A DNA stretch of 64,000 nucleotides from Ascochyta rabiei (Eukaryota > Ascomycota > Dothideomycetes > Pleosporales > Didymellaceae). The number at the start of each line of letters is the position of its first letter. Within the stretch, counting starts at the first letter, position 1. Positions 1 through 13,600 of this stretch are shown one piece after another. The stretch is from contig NC_082409.1 of the NCBI RefSeq assembly GCF_004011695.2, positions 186,001 to 250,000 on the forward strand. Reading direction: 5' to 3'. The translations under genes were made by a program, and so were the position numbers. The notes under the pieces were generated by a model, which saw only the letters and a program-made list of their open reading frames with translations, did not search any database and was not told where the DNA came from.

Positions 1-1125
1 TGTGCGGTCGGCGTGCCAGGCATTGATTAGGGAGACGACGCAGGCGAATGCCCATGGGGGTGCGGACATGAGCAGTGTCGTGATGTAGCCGAAGCCGAGC
101 GTCTTTGTCAAAGCTACACTGGGTTAGCTGGACTCATAATAGACCCATTACAGAGGACGAACTTGGGAAATATGAATTGAAAGATAAGCCGACAACGTAG
201 GCGGTGAAGGTCAGCATCAAGACGTAGATCTTAGTGTCCTTGACGGCCATGATCAGGCCAGCGTAGACGGATTCCTCGGCGCTATCCTCATCTGCCTCGC
301 CAACGTCTTCAGTCATACGGAGGACGGCGACGGCGCGCTCCTCCTCAGTAAAACCACGCGTGTTGTGGGGAAGATCAGGGAGGATGAACAGGGCGGCGAA
401 AGCGATGGCCATTGTGGCGGCACCTTCGATCCAGTACAGCCATCTCCAGGCAGGGTGGCCGAGAGTACCATCCATGTTCGACAAGACGGCAGCACCGACG
501 AGCGAAGAGAAGGCGTTGGAGATGAGGTTGCCGCAGAAGAGGATGGCGTTGCGGAGAGTGAGTTCGCGGCGCGTGTACCACTTGGACAGAATCAGGAGGG
601 CACCGGGCAGGAAAGCAGCCTCGACGAAACCGATGAAGAAGCGGATGGCGACCATGCCGGCGAAGTTGGTCACGTTTCCAGAGAGGGTCGAGATCATGCC
701 CCAGACGAGCATGACAACACCGATGTAGATGGACGGACGGGGGATGATGTTGATGATCATGTTTGACGGAATTTGCATCACTGGGGCGTGGTTAGTGATG
801 ATCTGTGTACGGCGTAGGATTGCGACTCACAGATGTAGCCGACGTACAGAATGGACAAACACGTCGCATACTGCGTGTTGTTGATGTTGAGGTCCTCCTG
901 CAGACCGCCAAGACGCGCAGCGGCGATGTTGTTGCGGTCGAGGTAGTTCATGATGTAGATCATGACGAACAGCGAACATCGCGCGTCCAGCTTGCGCTTC
1001 AGCTTCTTCTCGACCTGCGCCCTCCTCTCCGGCGTCATGTTGGCGGCGAGGCCACCGTGGGCCGACTTGGGCGCGACCTCGTGGCCCTGGGTCGCCGTCT
1101 CGATGTCTTTCGTCATGTCGGCCAT
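1..1125 (-). CDS. Major facilitator superfamily permease, Dal5/allantoate-type (anion:cation symporter family), 3' end beyond window
   Basis: Predicted membrane transporter for a small organic anion, of the fungal Dal5/Tna1/vitamin-H-type branch of the MFS; the substrate cannot be read from sequence. Exons 1125-831, 780-163 and 113-1 give 342 complete codons, roughly two thirds of the usual 480-550. Introns 830-781 (50 nt) and 162-114 (49 nt) have GT...AG ends and CTAAC branch sites; splicing restores the frame as ...YVGYI-LMQIPSN... and ...NSYFP-TLTKTLGF.... Family hallmarks are MNYLDRNNIAAARLGG after the first predicted helix, GFVEAAFLPG, and the loop NTRGFTEEERA between the two halves. Start chosen at ATG 1125 (MADMTK), context ACAATGG; the frame is open further upstream but only with a GTG. 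Codon use is GC-rich and undamaged, unlike the DNA beyond 2.5 kb. Family confidence is high, substrate unknown. Confidence 0.9.
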
Positions 1126-2480
1126 TGTCAGAGCACCCACAACAAAATCAGTGCGATCGACTTCGAAGCGTCAAATCGTGTCTTCCAGCACGTGGGGATC
1201 AACCGGCTCTTATAGATATTCTTGCACGGCTGCACCTCTCCGTGGCCATCTGCCGACCCCAGTGTCTGTTTTGCGGGACCTCCATATTGTTACCACACCT
1301 ACCCCACGCCTCCAGTTCACGGTTACATCACGCGTGTCGCGCTGAGTTGAATTTTCGCAAGGCCTGACAGCCAAGCACGGCGTGGCCTATGAAACACGGC
1401 GTCCGTTTCCTGATTCGGTATACTGCACAATGCGGGGAACTCGAGCGTCAACGGCGCCGCCGATCCCCTGGAAGACCTGAATAAGATCTACTTGGCGCCT
1501 GGTCTGTAATTCGCAGCATTGTCATCTCGACATTGCTGTTGAGAGTGTGCGTGAGTTGTGGGGGTCGTGCGGCCGGCTGTTGTTGGTGCGCGGCCCGTTG
1601 TCGTTCGTCCAGTTAGCGTCATCTCTCCAGCTGCCATGCAATGCGCTGACAGCTCACACGACACAACCTCGAACTCAACGCTAGCGTATCTCTTCACGAC
1701 TAGTTGAGCCGCACGCAGGAAATGCTGCTACTGCCACGGCTGAAGGTCGGATGAGCGATTCGAGCAGTAGAGATCCGGCGTTCCGTGAAGTCTGATTTGC
1801 CACTTTCGACGCTACTCCCTATGCTCTTACCGCCTTGTGTGGGGTTACATCAACGATCAATCCTTTGCACTTGAGGCTCTGCTAGAGGGCCCCACACTGT
1901 CGGATGGCGAGGCACGGTGCATGGCGCCATGGGGTCTCCAGTCTCCGACATCACGCGGCGTTTGCGGGTTCGGCCCTGTGGCAGTCGCCGACCGCCTACA
2001 TACCCCCCAGGAAGCAGCATCGGAGACTCAAGTCATCGCAAGAGGTATCCATTGCGTTGTGTAACCTCTGGTCCAGCAACAAGGGTAAGTGTTTACCCTC
2101 CAGCTGTCGTACCAAGGCTGTCGTACCAAGGCTGTCAAGCACAATCATCGGACGTCTTGACTCGTATGGCTCTCCGGCAACGGCATCTACTCGAATATCT
2201 ACCCCCACGCTACTCTGAATACTGTGACGACCCACCTTTACTCCAACAATCTATCACCCCAACCTCTGGCCGAGAGAATGATCCGGGACTTGAGAGACGC
2301 CCGCAGGCGCAGGCTGAGATCTGGTTTCGAACGTATTGATGCCTCGGTCTGATGCAACTGACGTGTGGAGCAAGAAGACTCCGCTCTATTATTTGCTTGT
2401 GCTGATGCTGAGAAAGCATATTCACATACGAGGAGTGATTGCGAGACACCTGGTGAACAGCGGATACTGCAGTACAACAC
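1126..2480. other. Non-coding flank of the permease gene; no convincing gene
   Basis: Base composition is ordinary. The part next to 1125 should hold the permease promoter. Several overlapping open frames of 60-140 codons exist on both strands at 1.1-2.5 kb, but none shows a recognisable domain and they overlap each other, as random GC-rich sequence does. I see no repeat, RNA gene or transposon end here. Confidence 0.5.
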
Positions 2481-3084
2481 AACGTCCCATCTTAAATAAT
2501 TATTGATTTTCGCCGCTTAAACATCGTTCTAATTCGAATAGCAGCACATGCTTAGAAAGTTTAAATTATAATACTAGAGCTATTATTTGCACGCGGGCTA
2601 GTTGCCTTTGTCTCTGATACACTTTTAAATAAAGCTTAGCCTAAACCCTACATGCAGTAGTAGATAGTTTGCGCGAAAAGGCAGTGTCAGGTAAAGTTGT
2701 GGTCGTGAGCGAACGGTGCAGAAGTGCAGTGGTAACAAGAGTAGAGATTAAGGTAAGCTACATGTGCAGAGTTAACAAAGATGGAAAAGAAAAGCAAACG
2801 GCTTAAGGAGAAGAAGGCAGAGCTTTTGCACACATATCTAACTATCTACTATCCTGTTCTGCCCTGCTTAGACAAGACTAACGCGCAACTTAGCCCTAAC
2901 CCTAACCCCTTAATGTCTACTCTTACCACGCGCCATTATTATGTCCTTTTACTGTCACTGCTACGTTAAATTAATTAGACATTTTAGTGCAGCAATATTT
3001 ACAACCTTATCTTTCTCTTAATAACTATAGCCAAATCTAGAATTATTGATAAGAGGTTCTCTGAGGATATAAATAAAGCCGTTT
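2481..3084. other. Start of the AT-rich, RIP-like compartment
   Basis: Composition shifts abruptly to AT-rich with many TAG/CTA trinucleotides. There is no recognisable gene; the 62-codon frame at 2781-2969 has no domain. A short telomere-like stretch lies at 2894-2909. Confidence 0.5.
2894..2909. repeat. Interstitial telomere-like repeat (CCCTAA)n
   Basis: Reads CCCTAACCCTAACCCC, about two and a half units of the common fungal telomere repeat TTAGGG in reverse complement, close to the switch from host-like to decayed DNA. Short enough to be chance in a CTA-rich region. Confidence 0.4.
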
Positions 3085-3169
3085 ATTCTTCTATAACCTA
3101 AACCCCTACAGAAATACATAAAGCGCAACTGCGCTAAATACAACTATTAGGAGAGAGATTGTAAAGAGT
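3085..3169 (+). pseudogene. Fragment of G-family Gypsy gag region, left part
   Basis: Matches the reverse complement of about 37350-37430 inside element G (shared: TTCTATAACCTAAACCCCTA and GCGCAACTGCGCTAAATA). It ends in AGAGT, the target duplication of the Copia dimer that follows, and resumes at 14562. The left border at about 3085 is where similarity to G stops. Confidence 0.7.
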
Positions 3170-3323
3170 TGTCAGATAATATGCTTGATATGCAAAGATA
3201 ATAATAAAGGTAATTAATTAATAATTATCTGTCTTAATAGCTAATTTTATGTGTGTGTGCCACAAGCCCGTAAGTTAGCTAAGGTTAACCCTAGCTTGGT
3301 TCGGCAAGGTTAGTTATCTGACA
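3170..3323 (-). repeat. LTR 1 of Copia dimer (154 bp)
   Basis: Begins TGTCAGATAA and ends TTATCTGACA, a 10-bp terminal inverted repeat. Flanked on the left by AGAGT. Confidence 0.9.
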
Positions 3324-6300
3324 CACCCCCTTAGCTTTAAGGCTCTATCAAAGCTAGATATATTTAGCTCTTATTATACCTCTAAGTTAGCAAGCTTTTA
3401 GTTAAGTAATTCTATCTAAATGTTAGCTAGCTTTCTTTGTTTAGTATGTTTCTCTAGTCCTAGCTGCCTTAGAAAGGCTAACTACTTGCTTGTAGGTAGA
3501 GCCTTTGTAAGTCTGTTAGCTAATATCTTAGTAGATAGGATATAGGTTACTGTTATAGTGCCTTTATTTACCTCTTATTATAGCTAGTAGTTGTAAATGT
3601 CTATATATTGTAGTTTAGTTTGTAGTTTAGAGACTTCCTTATTAATTAATTAGATATTCTAGGTATTATTACATTAAATAGTAATTATTAATTATAAGAG
3701 GTTTATGCTAAGTTCTAATAATTATTATAAGATAAAGATAGCTTCCTTAGCTACCTGTGCTAGGGTATGTAGCTCTGCTTTAGTTATTAATGTAGTAACT
3801 ATATCTTATTTATTAGCTCTCTAGGCAATACGTCCTCTGTATAGTTTAATAGTATATCCTTAGAAGCTCTTCCTATTAAGAGTATTATTAGCAAATAATA
3901 TATTACTAGTAACTACTAGGTACTTACTGCCTCTAAAGGTAAGAGATAGGTCTTGTGTTCCTTGTAGGTATAATAGTACTTAATCTACTACATTATAGTG
4001 CTGCTGTCTAGGGTTAGTTAGAAACTATGCTAGCCTAGATATAGCAAAGGTAATGTTAGGCCTAGTAGTAGCTGCAGTAAAGAGGAGAGATCTAATCTTT
4101 CTCTAGTATTTGTTAATTTCTAATGCTACAGCTTCCCCTTTATTTAGTAGAAGCTTAATACTTAATATTAGTATGTTATATTATATGTCTGTCCTATCTG
4201 CTAGAGAGCTAATTTTATTAATATATAACGCCTGTAAGAGAAGGATCCTTAGGTTATCTTAGTCTTAGGTTATCTCTACTCCTAGGAACTATTGCGGATT
4301 ATTTCCTCCTATAATAGAGTATTTGTTAGTAATATAGCTAAGGGCCTTATCTGCCTTATATTTTCTAGTTAGGTAATAAGCTATAATAATATTGTCTATA
4401 TAGAAGAAGATAGTAACTCTATTCTTAAGTAAGCAATAGGGTTTATAGAGAACAACTGTAAATCTATAGCTTATTAGAGTAGATGTAAATTCCTTCTACT
4501 AGAGGAGTAGAGAGATTCTTAGTCTATATAGTGCCTTGTGTAGCTGTAGGACTATACCTAGTTTCTAATGCCTATATAGCATCCTTATATAGACTTCTCT
4601 ATTAATTAATATATAAATAAAGGCGTTTATAATATTAAACTACTTAAGTTTTAGGTTATATACTACTAAAATTGCTATAAGTATTCTAAAGGACCTACTA
4701 GCTAGTGTTGCTGCGTAGGTATCTTTAGAAGTAATATTCTATTACAAGTTACCTTAGACTACTAGTTACGCCTTATATTTAGGTAGGTAGTACTTCTTAT
4801 TAAGCTTATACGTGTATACATATATACAGTTAAGAAGTAAGTATCCTACTACCTTAGTCTTTATTAGGGGTACTTTAGATTATAACCTTATATTCTAATA
4901 GCTGCTAAGGTGTTTTTATTTAGCTTCTTTAAACTATTTGTAAAGCAGGTAGTCCTCTAGGTTTAATTGTGCTGTTAGCTCTAGTAGGAGTTAGCTTTAA
5001 TAAGGCCTAAGACCCTTTATTAGTATTTGTTTTAGCCTAGCCTAATTAATATTATTGCCTTAGTATGTGCCTATACATCTGCCCTATATGCTAGCTATAA
5101 ATACAGCTTTCTATAGGATAGTTTGTAAAGTTCCTTAAGATTACGCTAGCGTTAATTCTAACTAATTAGGAGTTAGCAGGTAGCACCTGCCAACTCCTAA
5201 TTAGCTGTTACCTCTTGCTAACTAGGATAACAATAACATGTTTATTAACAGTGTAACTAGTAGTAGAGTTAGAGGAGGAGTTAGAAATATATATCTAGCT
5301 TTCTGTCTATTATTATATTCTAGTTAATCTTCTATAGTATTTAAGTGTGTAATAGTATTATCCTTATAGAATAACTAGATTTTAGCCTTATTTTAGAGTA
5401 GAGGTAGAAGCTCTACGCTTCTTGTCTATATTACTATCTCTTTAAGAGTGCTGTGCATAAGGTTGTCTATTAGGTCCTAAGTCTAGCTACTAGAGACAAT
5501 ATCCTTATTAAAGATTATATCTCTTATACTAATAACTTTTACTAAAGTTAAAATCTATATCTAATATATATTTAAGAATTAGTATCCTACTAGGTATCCT
5601 ACCTATGCTCTTAGGTCTAGTTACTAGAGTTATAACTTTCCTTAAAGGGTGTTACTTATAAGAGTAAAGGCTTTATATCTATATAATTTTAGATATACCT
5701 AGTCTAGTTTCCTACTTTATATATTTAAGCTAGCTAGTTAAGCTATATAGGTAAAGAACATATTATAGGGTGTTTTCTAGTTATTTAATAACCTTAGTGT
5801 TTAGTTATGTAGGTATACTACTACCCTTATTATCTCTGGCTATATTTCCTATAGTAGGTTTACGTCTAATCTTATATTGTGTGCCTTATCTTTTATTATA
5901 CCCCCTAAGCGTTTAGCACCTCTGTTCTATACTTAGGTGTCTAGTATAGAAGGGTTAAGCCTAATTAATTATGCAGCCCACTATCATAATACTTCTAGTT
6001 TTATTATAGTAATTTTACTAATACACTTAATTACCTTAACCTAGATCTTATATTATTTTAATAGAAATTTTATAAGAGTATTTAGGAAGTAGATAATTGT
6101 TTTTCTTAGTTCATTATCTTTAAAGTAGAATTCCTAGAGGAAGCTAGATTCCCTATTAACAGCAAGTAATTAGCTCTTTTACTTAGTAATGCTTCCTTTT
6201 TTATATAAGTAAAAGTTAATTACTATGTGTTCTCTTAGTTCTTTATTGCTTATTTGTAGTATTTAACTAATTTGCCTCTTAGTCTTAGCTTGTCTGCAAG

Positions 6301-7529
6301 TATTATATTAGACTGTAGTAATACCCCTAACTCTTACCCCCTAAGATTGTTAGAAAAGGTGTTTAATAGTAGTAGCTCTAGGGTGTACTATTTGCTTGTG
6401 CTATAGTAGAGTAGTAGTAGTCTTAGGTGTTTAGCTTTATATTAATTATATTACAAATACTATCTATAGCTATTCCCTAAGTACCTATTATCTATATTTT
6501 TAATCTAAGGATGTAATAGCTGTGTTGTCTACTTGTCTAAGCTAAGTTAGATCTCCTTTTGTGTCCTACCAGATGCCCTATTAACATAGTTGTTAGAATA
6601 AGACAAGGTTGTACAGTATGTCTAGGCACTATGCCATGTTATATAGTTTAAGAGTAGTTAGTTAGCGTGTGTTTAATAGATAGAGATAGACAGTGCTATA
6701 TCCCTATATCTACACCTAGGAGTTTCCTACCTATAGGTAGTTGTTTAATATAGGTAGAGTAAGGTCTTATATCTAGTCCTTGTTATTTATAATATAGATT
6801 GTTAATCCTAAGTTAAGGATAAAGAAGTTCCTAAGATAGTAGCTAAGTAGCTCTATATTATATAATTCTTTAACTAAACTTATGTTAATTATTAATATCT
6901 TCTATCCCTGTAGATATCCTAGAGGTGCCTCTAGTGTTTAGGATGTCTTAATAGCTAGTGTCTTAGTATAAGCTTGTTTTGTAGATCTAACCTAATCTTA
7001 AAGGTTAGCATTTTGTTCTATCCTAAATTATACTATCTTAGTAATTCTATTATATAGGGTAAACTATTTTAGTGCTTTATCTTTATAGATATAGTAGTAA
7101 TCTTCTAGTCTATAGTGTTGTCTACAAGCAGAGCATTTTGCTCCTCTAGCTGCTGCTGTATCCCCTCTTAGGGACTACTTAGATATAGTTATTTAACTAA
7201 TATTCTGTTTTTAATAAGGTCTTCCTTAACTCCCCTGTGTAGTAGAAGTAGATAATGCGTCTTTAATAACATAAGAGGCGTCCCTGTTAGTGTCTAGGGT
7301 AGATTTACTACTAGTAGTAAGAGTTAAGTTGTTCCCTATAGTAAAGGCGCCTCTTTACTATCTCCCCTTAGGGTAGTAATACTAATTACTTATATGCTTT
7401 TAGAAGCGTTTTATTATTTCTTTATAAGTTATGTTTTGTTCTTATCTGCTATAGTTCTAGATGTTATTACCTAGATTAGTGCTATTTTTATTACTAAATC
7501 TAAGAAGTCTTAGACAGTGTCTTATATAT
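3324..7529 (-). pseudogene. Copia internal region A (gag-pol relic), 5' part deleted
   Basis: Decayed polyprotein of a Copia element, minus strand, with reverse transcriptase near 4.2-4.6 kb. Many TAG/TAA stops. Compared with internal region B it lacks about 650 bp (the B stretch from about 13745 to 14407) and joins LTR 2 directly, so primer-binding site and 5' gag are missing. It also contains a short internal palindrome near 5163-5204 where a gttagcaggtag motif is inverted. Confidence 0.75.
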
Positions 7530-7694
7530 TGTTATTAGATAATATGCTTAATATACAAAGATAATAATAAAGGTAATTAATTAATAATTATCTATCTTAA
7601 TGGCTGATTTTATGTGTGTGTGCCGCTAGCCCCTTAGTTAACCAAGGTTAACCCTAACCCCCTAACTTGGTTTAGCAAGGTCAGTTATCTAACA
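7530..7694 (-). repeat. LTR 2 (shared middle LTR) of Copia dimer
   Basis: 165 bp; matches LTR 1 and LTR 3 with an 8-bp insertion (AACCCTAACCCCC stretch) and a slightly changed left end. It is the 5' LTR of A and the 3' LTR of B. Confidence 0.85.
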
Positions 7695-10600
7695 CACCCC
7701 CTTAGCTTTAAGGCCCTATTAAAGCTAGACATAATTGGCTCTTATTATACCTCTAGGTCAGCGAGCTTTTAGTTAAGTAATTCTATCTAGGTATTAGCTG
7801 GCTTTCTTTGTTTAGTATGTTTCTCTAGTCCTAGCTGTCTTAGAAAGGTTAACTACTTACTTGCAGGCAGAGCCTTTGTAAGTCTGTTAGCTAATATCTT
7901 AGTAGATAGGATATAGGTTACTATTATAGTGCCTCTATTTACCTCTTATTACAGCTAGTAGTTGTAAATGTCTATATGTTGTAGTTTTGTTTAGAGTTTT
8001 AAGACTTCCTTATTAATTAATTAGATAGTCTAGGTATTATTATATTAAATAGTAATTGTTAATTATAAGAGGTGTAACATAATCAGCTATTAAGTTAGCT
8101 AGGTAATTAAGCCAGCCACCTTATGCAGCCACCTACCTTAACACACAGATAACTTAACACTACAATATTGTGCTGTAGCTTATAGTACGTTAAATTAATC
8201 CACTCTGTCTACAGTATCTTGCTTACATGTGCGCTTATTGTGCCTAGCCTAACCACACATCCCACAGCGTCAAGAACCCTCTCTACTACCACCTGTTCGC
8301 ACCCTCTCCTCACGCCTCTCTGCCTCTACCTGCACCACTACCTCTTGTGCAGCTATTATTTCCTCTACCTCTTGCTGTGATAGGGTTCCTCTATACTAGA
8401 TCTGCTTCCTTTTACATACTTTACGCTTAAAAGCAGCTTTATTTGCTACTTAAAGCTTAACTATCTTAGCCGCTATAAGCACCTAGGAATGCACTATTAT
8501 ATTAGCTCCCTTTTTAAACTGCTGTACCATCTTAATAATTAAAGCTAGAGAGAAACTGTGGTGCCGCCTAATCCAGTCAGATATTAGCGTTAATTAAGCT
8601 AATATTTCAGCAGCGTTGCTTAGTGTTCTAGGTTGCTAGGTAGTAGGCCCTAGTAAAGGTGGTGTTGGCGTATAAGGCTTCACTTTAAGCTTTAATAGCA
8701 CCACCTCTAGGTTGTCTAGAACCAAGCCTGTTACTTGGAAGCTTGATTGGATATTATTAGATAAAAACGCCTTATTAAACACCTAATTAAAGGCAGCTAA
8801 GAATACTTTCTTGTTAATGTAAGTAATGTAGCTATTTACTAAGATATTAATTTCTGTCTTATATGCTCGTTTTAATAGGGTAAAACAGCCTATATTAAGT
8901 GGCTGTAGGATATAGGAGGTGTAAGGAGGCATATAGAGAGTAATAATTTTGTTCTCCTTATACAGATCCTAGAAGGTAAGTAACTTGTGGCTCTTATGGC
9001 TATTAATAATCAGCAGCTAGTAGCTACCTACTGTCTAGGCTGTTGTATGCTAGATAAAGTGCTTTAGCCACTCTAGGCCTAGTTTATTTGTTGTCTAGCC
9101 ATTCTTACTAACACTAATACGCTAATCCTTTAGGTTGTAATACCAGGCCTAGTTATAGTTCTTTGCTTTGAAGATGAAGAAGGGTGGGATAACCTACCCT
9201 ATGGCGTTAATTGCGGCAATTAACATTGCCTACTCACGGTCGCTAGGCTGCACTCCAAGTGGCTTAAGACGCCTCTTAGACGCTGTCACCACCTTAACAG
9301 ACCCTCTAACACCTATCTAGAAGCTAGTCTTGTTAAAGTTGTAGGTATCTTAGTTCTAGATACTATATTTAGCTTTAACGTTACGCATAAGGTTAAACTA
9401 GGGGCTAATAATAGCTAGATTACTGCACAAGACTCTCTGGTGATCGCGCTGTCTAGTTACCTAAGACTTGATCTTAGGCTTCTGGTTTGCAAGGTGCCTA
9501 GCCTATTTTTCTCTAACCTTACTACTACTATAGGCAGCTAGCAGTTAATTAGCTATTTTATGTACGTAGCTTAGCGTAAGGGCAAAGCCTTACATGTTAA
9601 GCTTCCTTATGTATTATATAACTACCTCCTCTTTAGGCTTAGTAAGCCTTAATCTGCTGTAGTAGGAATTGTGTTATAAGGTAGTTTCAGCGCGTTAGTC
9701 TTAGAGGGTTAATTAAGGAACGTTATAGATAGCAGCAGCGCGCTGTTAGCTTATTAACGCGTTAGATTTCATAGCTTAAATAGCAAGGATTATCCTATCC
9801 TTACAAGGAAGTAATCTAAGATCAGGTTATTAAGACATTAGATAAGAGGTGGAATAAGGTGTAATCTAAGTAAAGGTGGCCGGCTTAATTACCTGGCTGA
9901 CTTAATAGCCAATTACGTTATGCTAAGTTCTAATAATAGTTAAAAGATAAAGATAGCTTCCTTAGCTACTTATACTAGGGCAAGTAGCTCTACTTTAGTT
10001 ATTAATGTAGTAACTATGTCTTGTTTATTAGCTCTCTAGGTAATATGTCCTCTATATAGTTTAATAGTATATCATTAGAAGCTCTTTCTATTAAGAGTAT
10101 TATTAGTAAATAATGCATTACTAGCAACTACTAGGTGATTATTACCTCGAAAGGTAAGGGATAGGTCTTGTGTTCCTTGTAGGTATAATAGTACTTAATC
10201 TGCTGCGTTATAATGCTGCTGTCTAGGGTTAGTTAGAAACTGTGCCAGCCTAGATATAGCAAAGGCAATGTTAGGCCTAGTAGTAACTGCAGCAAAGAGG
10301 AAAGATCTAATCTTTCTCTAGTATTTGTTAATTTCTGATACTACAGCTACCCCTTTATTTAGTAGAAGCTTAATACTTAATATTAGTGTGTTGTGTTATA
10401 TGTCTGTCTTATCTGCTAGGGAGCTAATTTTGTTAATATATAACACCTGTAAGAGAAAGATCCTTAGGCTGTCTTAATCTTAGGTTATCTCTACTCTTAG
10501 GAACTATTGCAGATTGTTTCCTTCTGTAACAGAGTATTTGTTAGTAATATAGCTAAGGGCCTTATCTGCCTTATATTTTCTAGTAAGGTAATAAGCTATA

Positions 10601-13600
10601 ATAATATTGTCTATATCAAAGAAGATAGTAACTCTATTCTTAAGTAAGCAGTAGGGTTTATAGGGAATAACTGCAAATCTATAGCTTATTAGAGTAAATA
10701 TAAATTCCTTCTACTAGAGGAGTAGAGAGATTCTTAGTCTATATATTGCCTTATGTAGCTGTAGGACTATGCCTAGTTTCTAATACCTGTATAGCATCCT
10801 AATATAGACCTCTCTATTAATTAATATATAAATTAAAGCATTTTTAATATTAAACTGATTAAGTTTTAGGTTATATGCTGCTAAAATTGCTATAAGCATT
10901 CTAAAGGACCTGCTAGCTGGTGTTGCTGCGTAGGTATCTTTAGAAGTAATGTTTTTTTACTAGTTACCTTAGACTACTAGTCGCGCCTTATATTTAAGTA
11001 GGTAGTAGTTTTTGTTAAGCTTATACGTGTATACCTACATACAGTTAAGTATCTAGTGTCCTACTACCTTAGTCTTTGTTAGGGGTACTTTAGACTATAA
11101 CTTTATGTTCTAATAGCTGCTAAGGTGTTCTTGCTTAGCTCCTTTAAACCATTTGTAAAGCAGGTAGTCCTCTAGGTTTAATTATGCTGTTAGCTCTAGT
11201 AGAAGTTAGCTTTAATAAGGCTTAAGCCCCTTTATTAGCATTTGTTTTAACCTAGCCTTATTAATATTATTACCCTAGTATGTGCCTATACATCTGCCTT
11301 ATATACCAGCTATAAATACAGCTTTCTATAGGATAGTTTGTAAAGTTTATTAAGATTACGCTAGAGTTAATTCTAACGAATTAGGAGTTAGCAGGTAGCA
11401 CCTGCCAACTCCTAATTAGCTGTTACCTCTTACTAACTAGGATAACAATAACATGTTTATTAACAGTGTAACTAGTAGTAGAGTTAGAGGAGGAGTTAGA
11501 AATATATATCTAGCTTTCTGTCTATTATTATATTCTAGTTAATCTTCTATAGTATTTAAGTGTGTAATAGTATTATCCTTATAGAATAACTAGATTTTAG
11601 CCTTATTTTAGAGTAGAGGTAGAAGCTCTACGCTTCTTGTCTATATTACTATCTCTTTAAGAGTGCTGTGCATAAGGTTGTCTATTAAGTCCTAAGTCTA
11701 GCTACTAGAGACAATATCCTTATTAAAGATTATATCTCTTATACTAATAACTTTTACTAAAGTTAAAATCTATATCTAATATATATTTAAGAATTAGTAT
11801 CCTACTAGGTATCCTACCTATACTCTTAGGTCTAGTTACTAGAGTTATAACTTTCCTTAAAGGGTGTTACTTATAAGAGTAAAGGCTTTATATCTATATA
11901 ATCTTAGATATACCTAGTCTAGTTTCCTACTTTATATATTTAAGCTAGCTAGTTAAGCTGTATAGATAAAGAACATATTATAGGGTGTTTTCTAGTTATT
12001 TAATAACCTTAGTGTTTAGTTATGTAGGTATACTACTGCCCTTATAATCTCTAGCTATATTTTCTATAGTAGGTTTACATCTAATCTTATAGTGCGTGCC
12101 TTATCCTTTATTACACCCCCTAAGCGTTTAGCACCTCTGTTCTGTACTTAGGTGTCTAGTGTAGAAGGCTTAAGCCTAATTAATTATGCAGCGTACTATC
12201 TTAATACTTCTAGTTTTATTATAGTAATTTTACTATTACACTTAATTACCTTAACCTAGATCTTGTATTATTTTAACAGGAATTATGTAAGAGAGTCTAG
12301 GAAGTAGATAATTATCTTTCTTAGTTAATTATCCTTAAAATAGAAGTCCTAGAAGAAGCTAGATTACCTGTGAACAGCAAGTAATTAGCTCTTTTTCTTA
12401 GTAAAGCTTCCTTCTTTATATAAGTAGAAATTAATTGCTATATATTCTCCTAGTTCTTTATTGCTTATTTGTAGTGTTTAACTAATTTACCTCTTAGTCT
12501 TAGGCTGTCTGTAAGCATTATATTAGACTGTAGTAATACCCCTAACTCTTACCCCCTAAGATTGTTAGATAAGGTGTTTAATAGTAGTAGCTCTAGAGTG
12601 CCCTATCTGCTTGTGCTATAGCAGAGCAGTAGCAGTCTTAGGTATTTAGCTTTGTGTTAGTTATATTGCAAACGCTGTCTGTAGCTGTTTTCTAAGTACC
12701 TATTATCTATATTATTTATCTAAGGATGTAATAGATGTGTTGTCTACTTGTCTAAGCTAAGTTAGATCTCCTTTTATGTCCTACTAGATGCCCTGTTAAC
12801 GTAGTTATTAGAAAGAGATAAGGTTGTAAAGTATGTCTAGTTACTATGCTATATTTTATAGTTTAAGAGTAGTTAGTTAGCTTGTGTTTAATAGATAGAG
12901 ATAGACAGTACTATATCCCTATATTTATATATAGGAGTTTCCTGCCTATAGGTAGTTGTTTAATACAGGTAGAGTAAGGTCTTGTATCTAGTCCTTGTTG
13001 TTTATAATATAGATTATTAATCCTAAGTTAAGGATAAAGAAGTTCCTAAGAGGGTAGCTTAGTAGCTCTATATTATATAATTCTTTAACTAGACTTATAT
13101 TAATTATTAATATCTTCTATCCCTATAGTTATCCTAGAGGTGCCTCTAGTGTTTAGGATGTCTTAATAGCTAGTGTCTTAGTGTAAGCTTGTTTTGCAGA
13201 TCTAACCTAATCTTTAAGGTTAGCATTTTGTTCTATCCTAAATTATACTATCTTAGTAATTCTATTACGTAGGGTAAACTATTCCAGTGCTTTATCTTTA
13301 TAGACGTAGTAGTAATCTTCTAGTCTATAGCGTTGTCCACAAGCAGGGTATTTTGCTCCTCTAGCTACTACTGTATCCCCTCTTAGGGACTGCTTAGATG
13401 TAGTTATTTAACTAATATTCTGTTTTTAACAAGGTCTTCCCTAACTCCCCTGTGTAGTAGAAGTAGATAATGCGTCTTTAACAACAAAAGAGGCGTCCCT
13501 ATTAGTGTCTAGGGTAGATTTACTACTAGTAGTAAGAGTTAAGTTATTCCCTGCAGCAAAGGCGCCCCTTTACTATCTCCCCTTAGAGTAGTACTTACTT

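Noticed and set aside
365..766. Plus-strand frames of 122-133 codons over the permease
   Set aside because: Opposite-strand shadows of the MFS exon 2, rich in Asp/Glu/Arg as expected.
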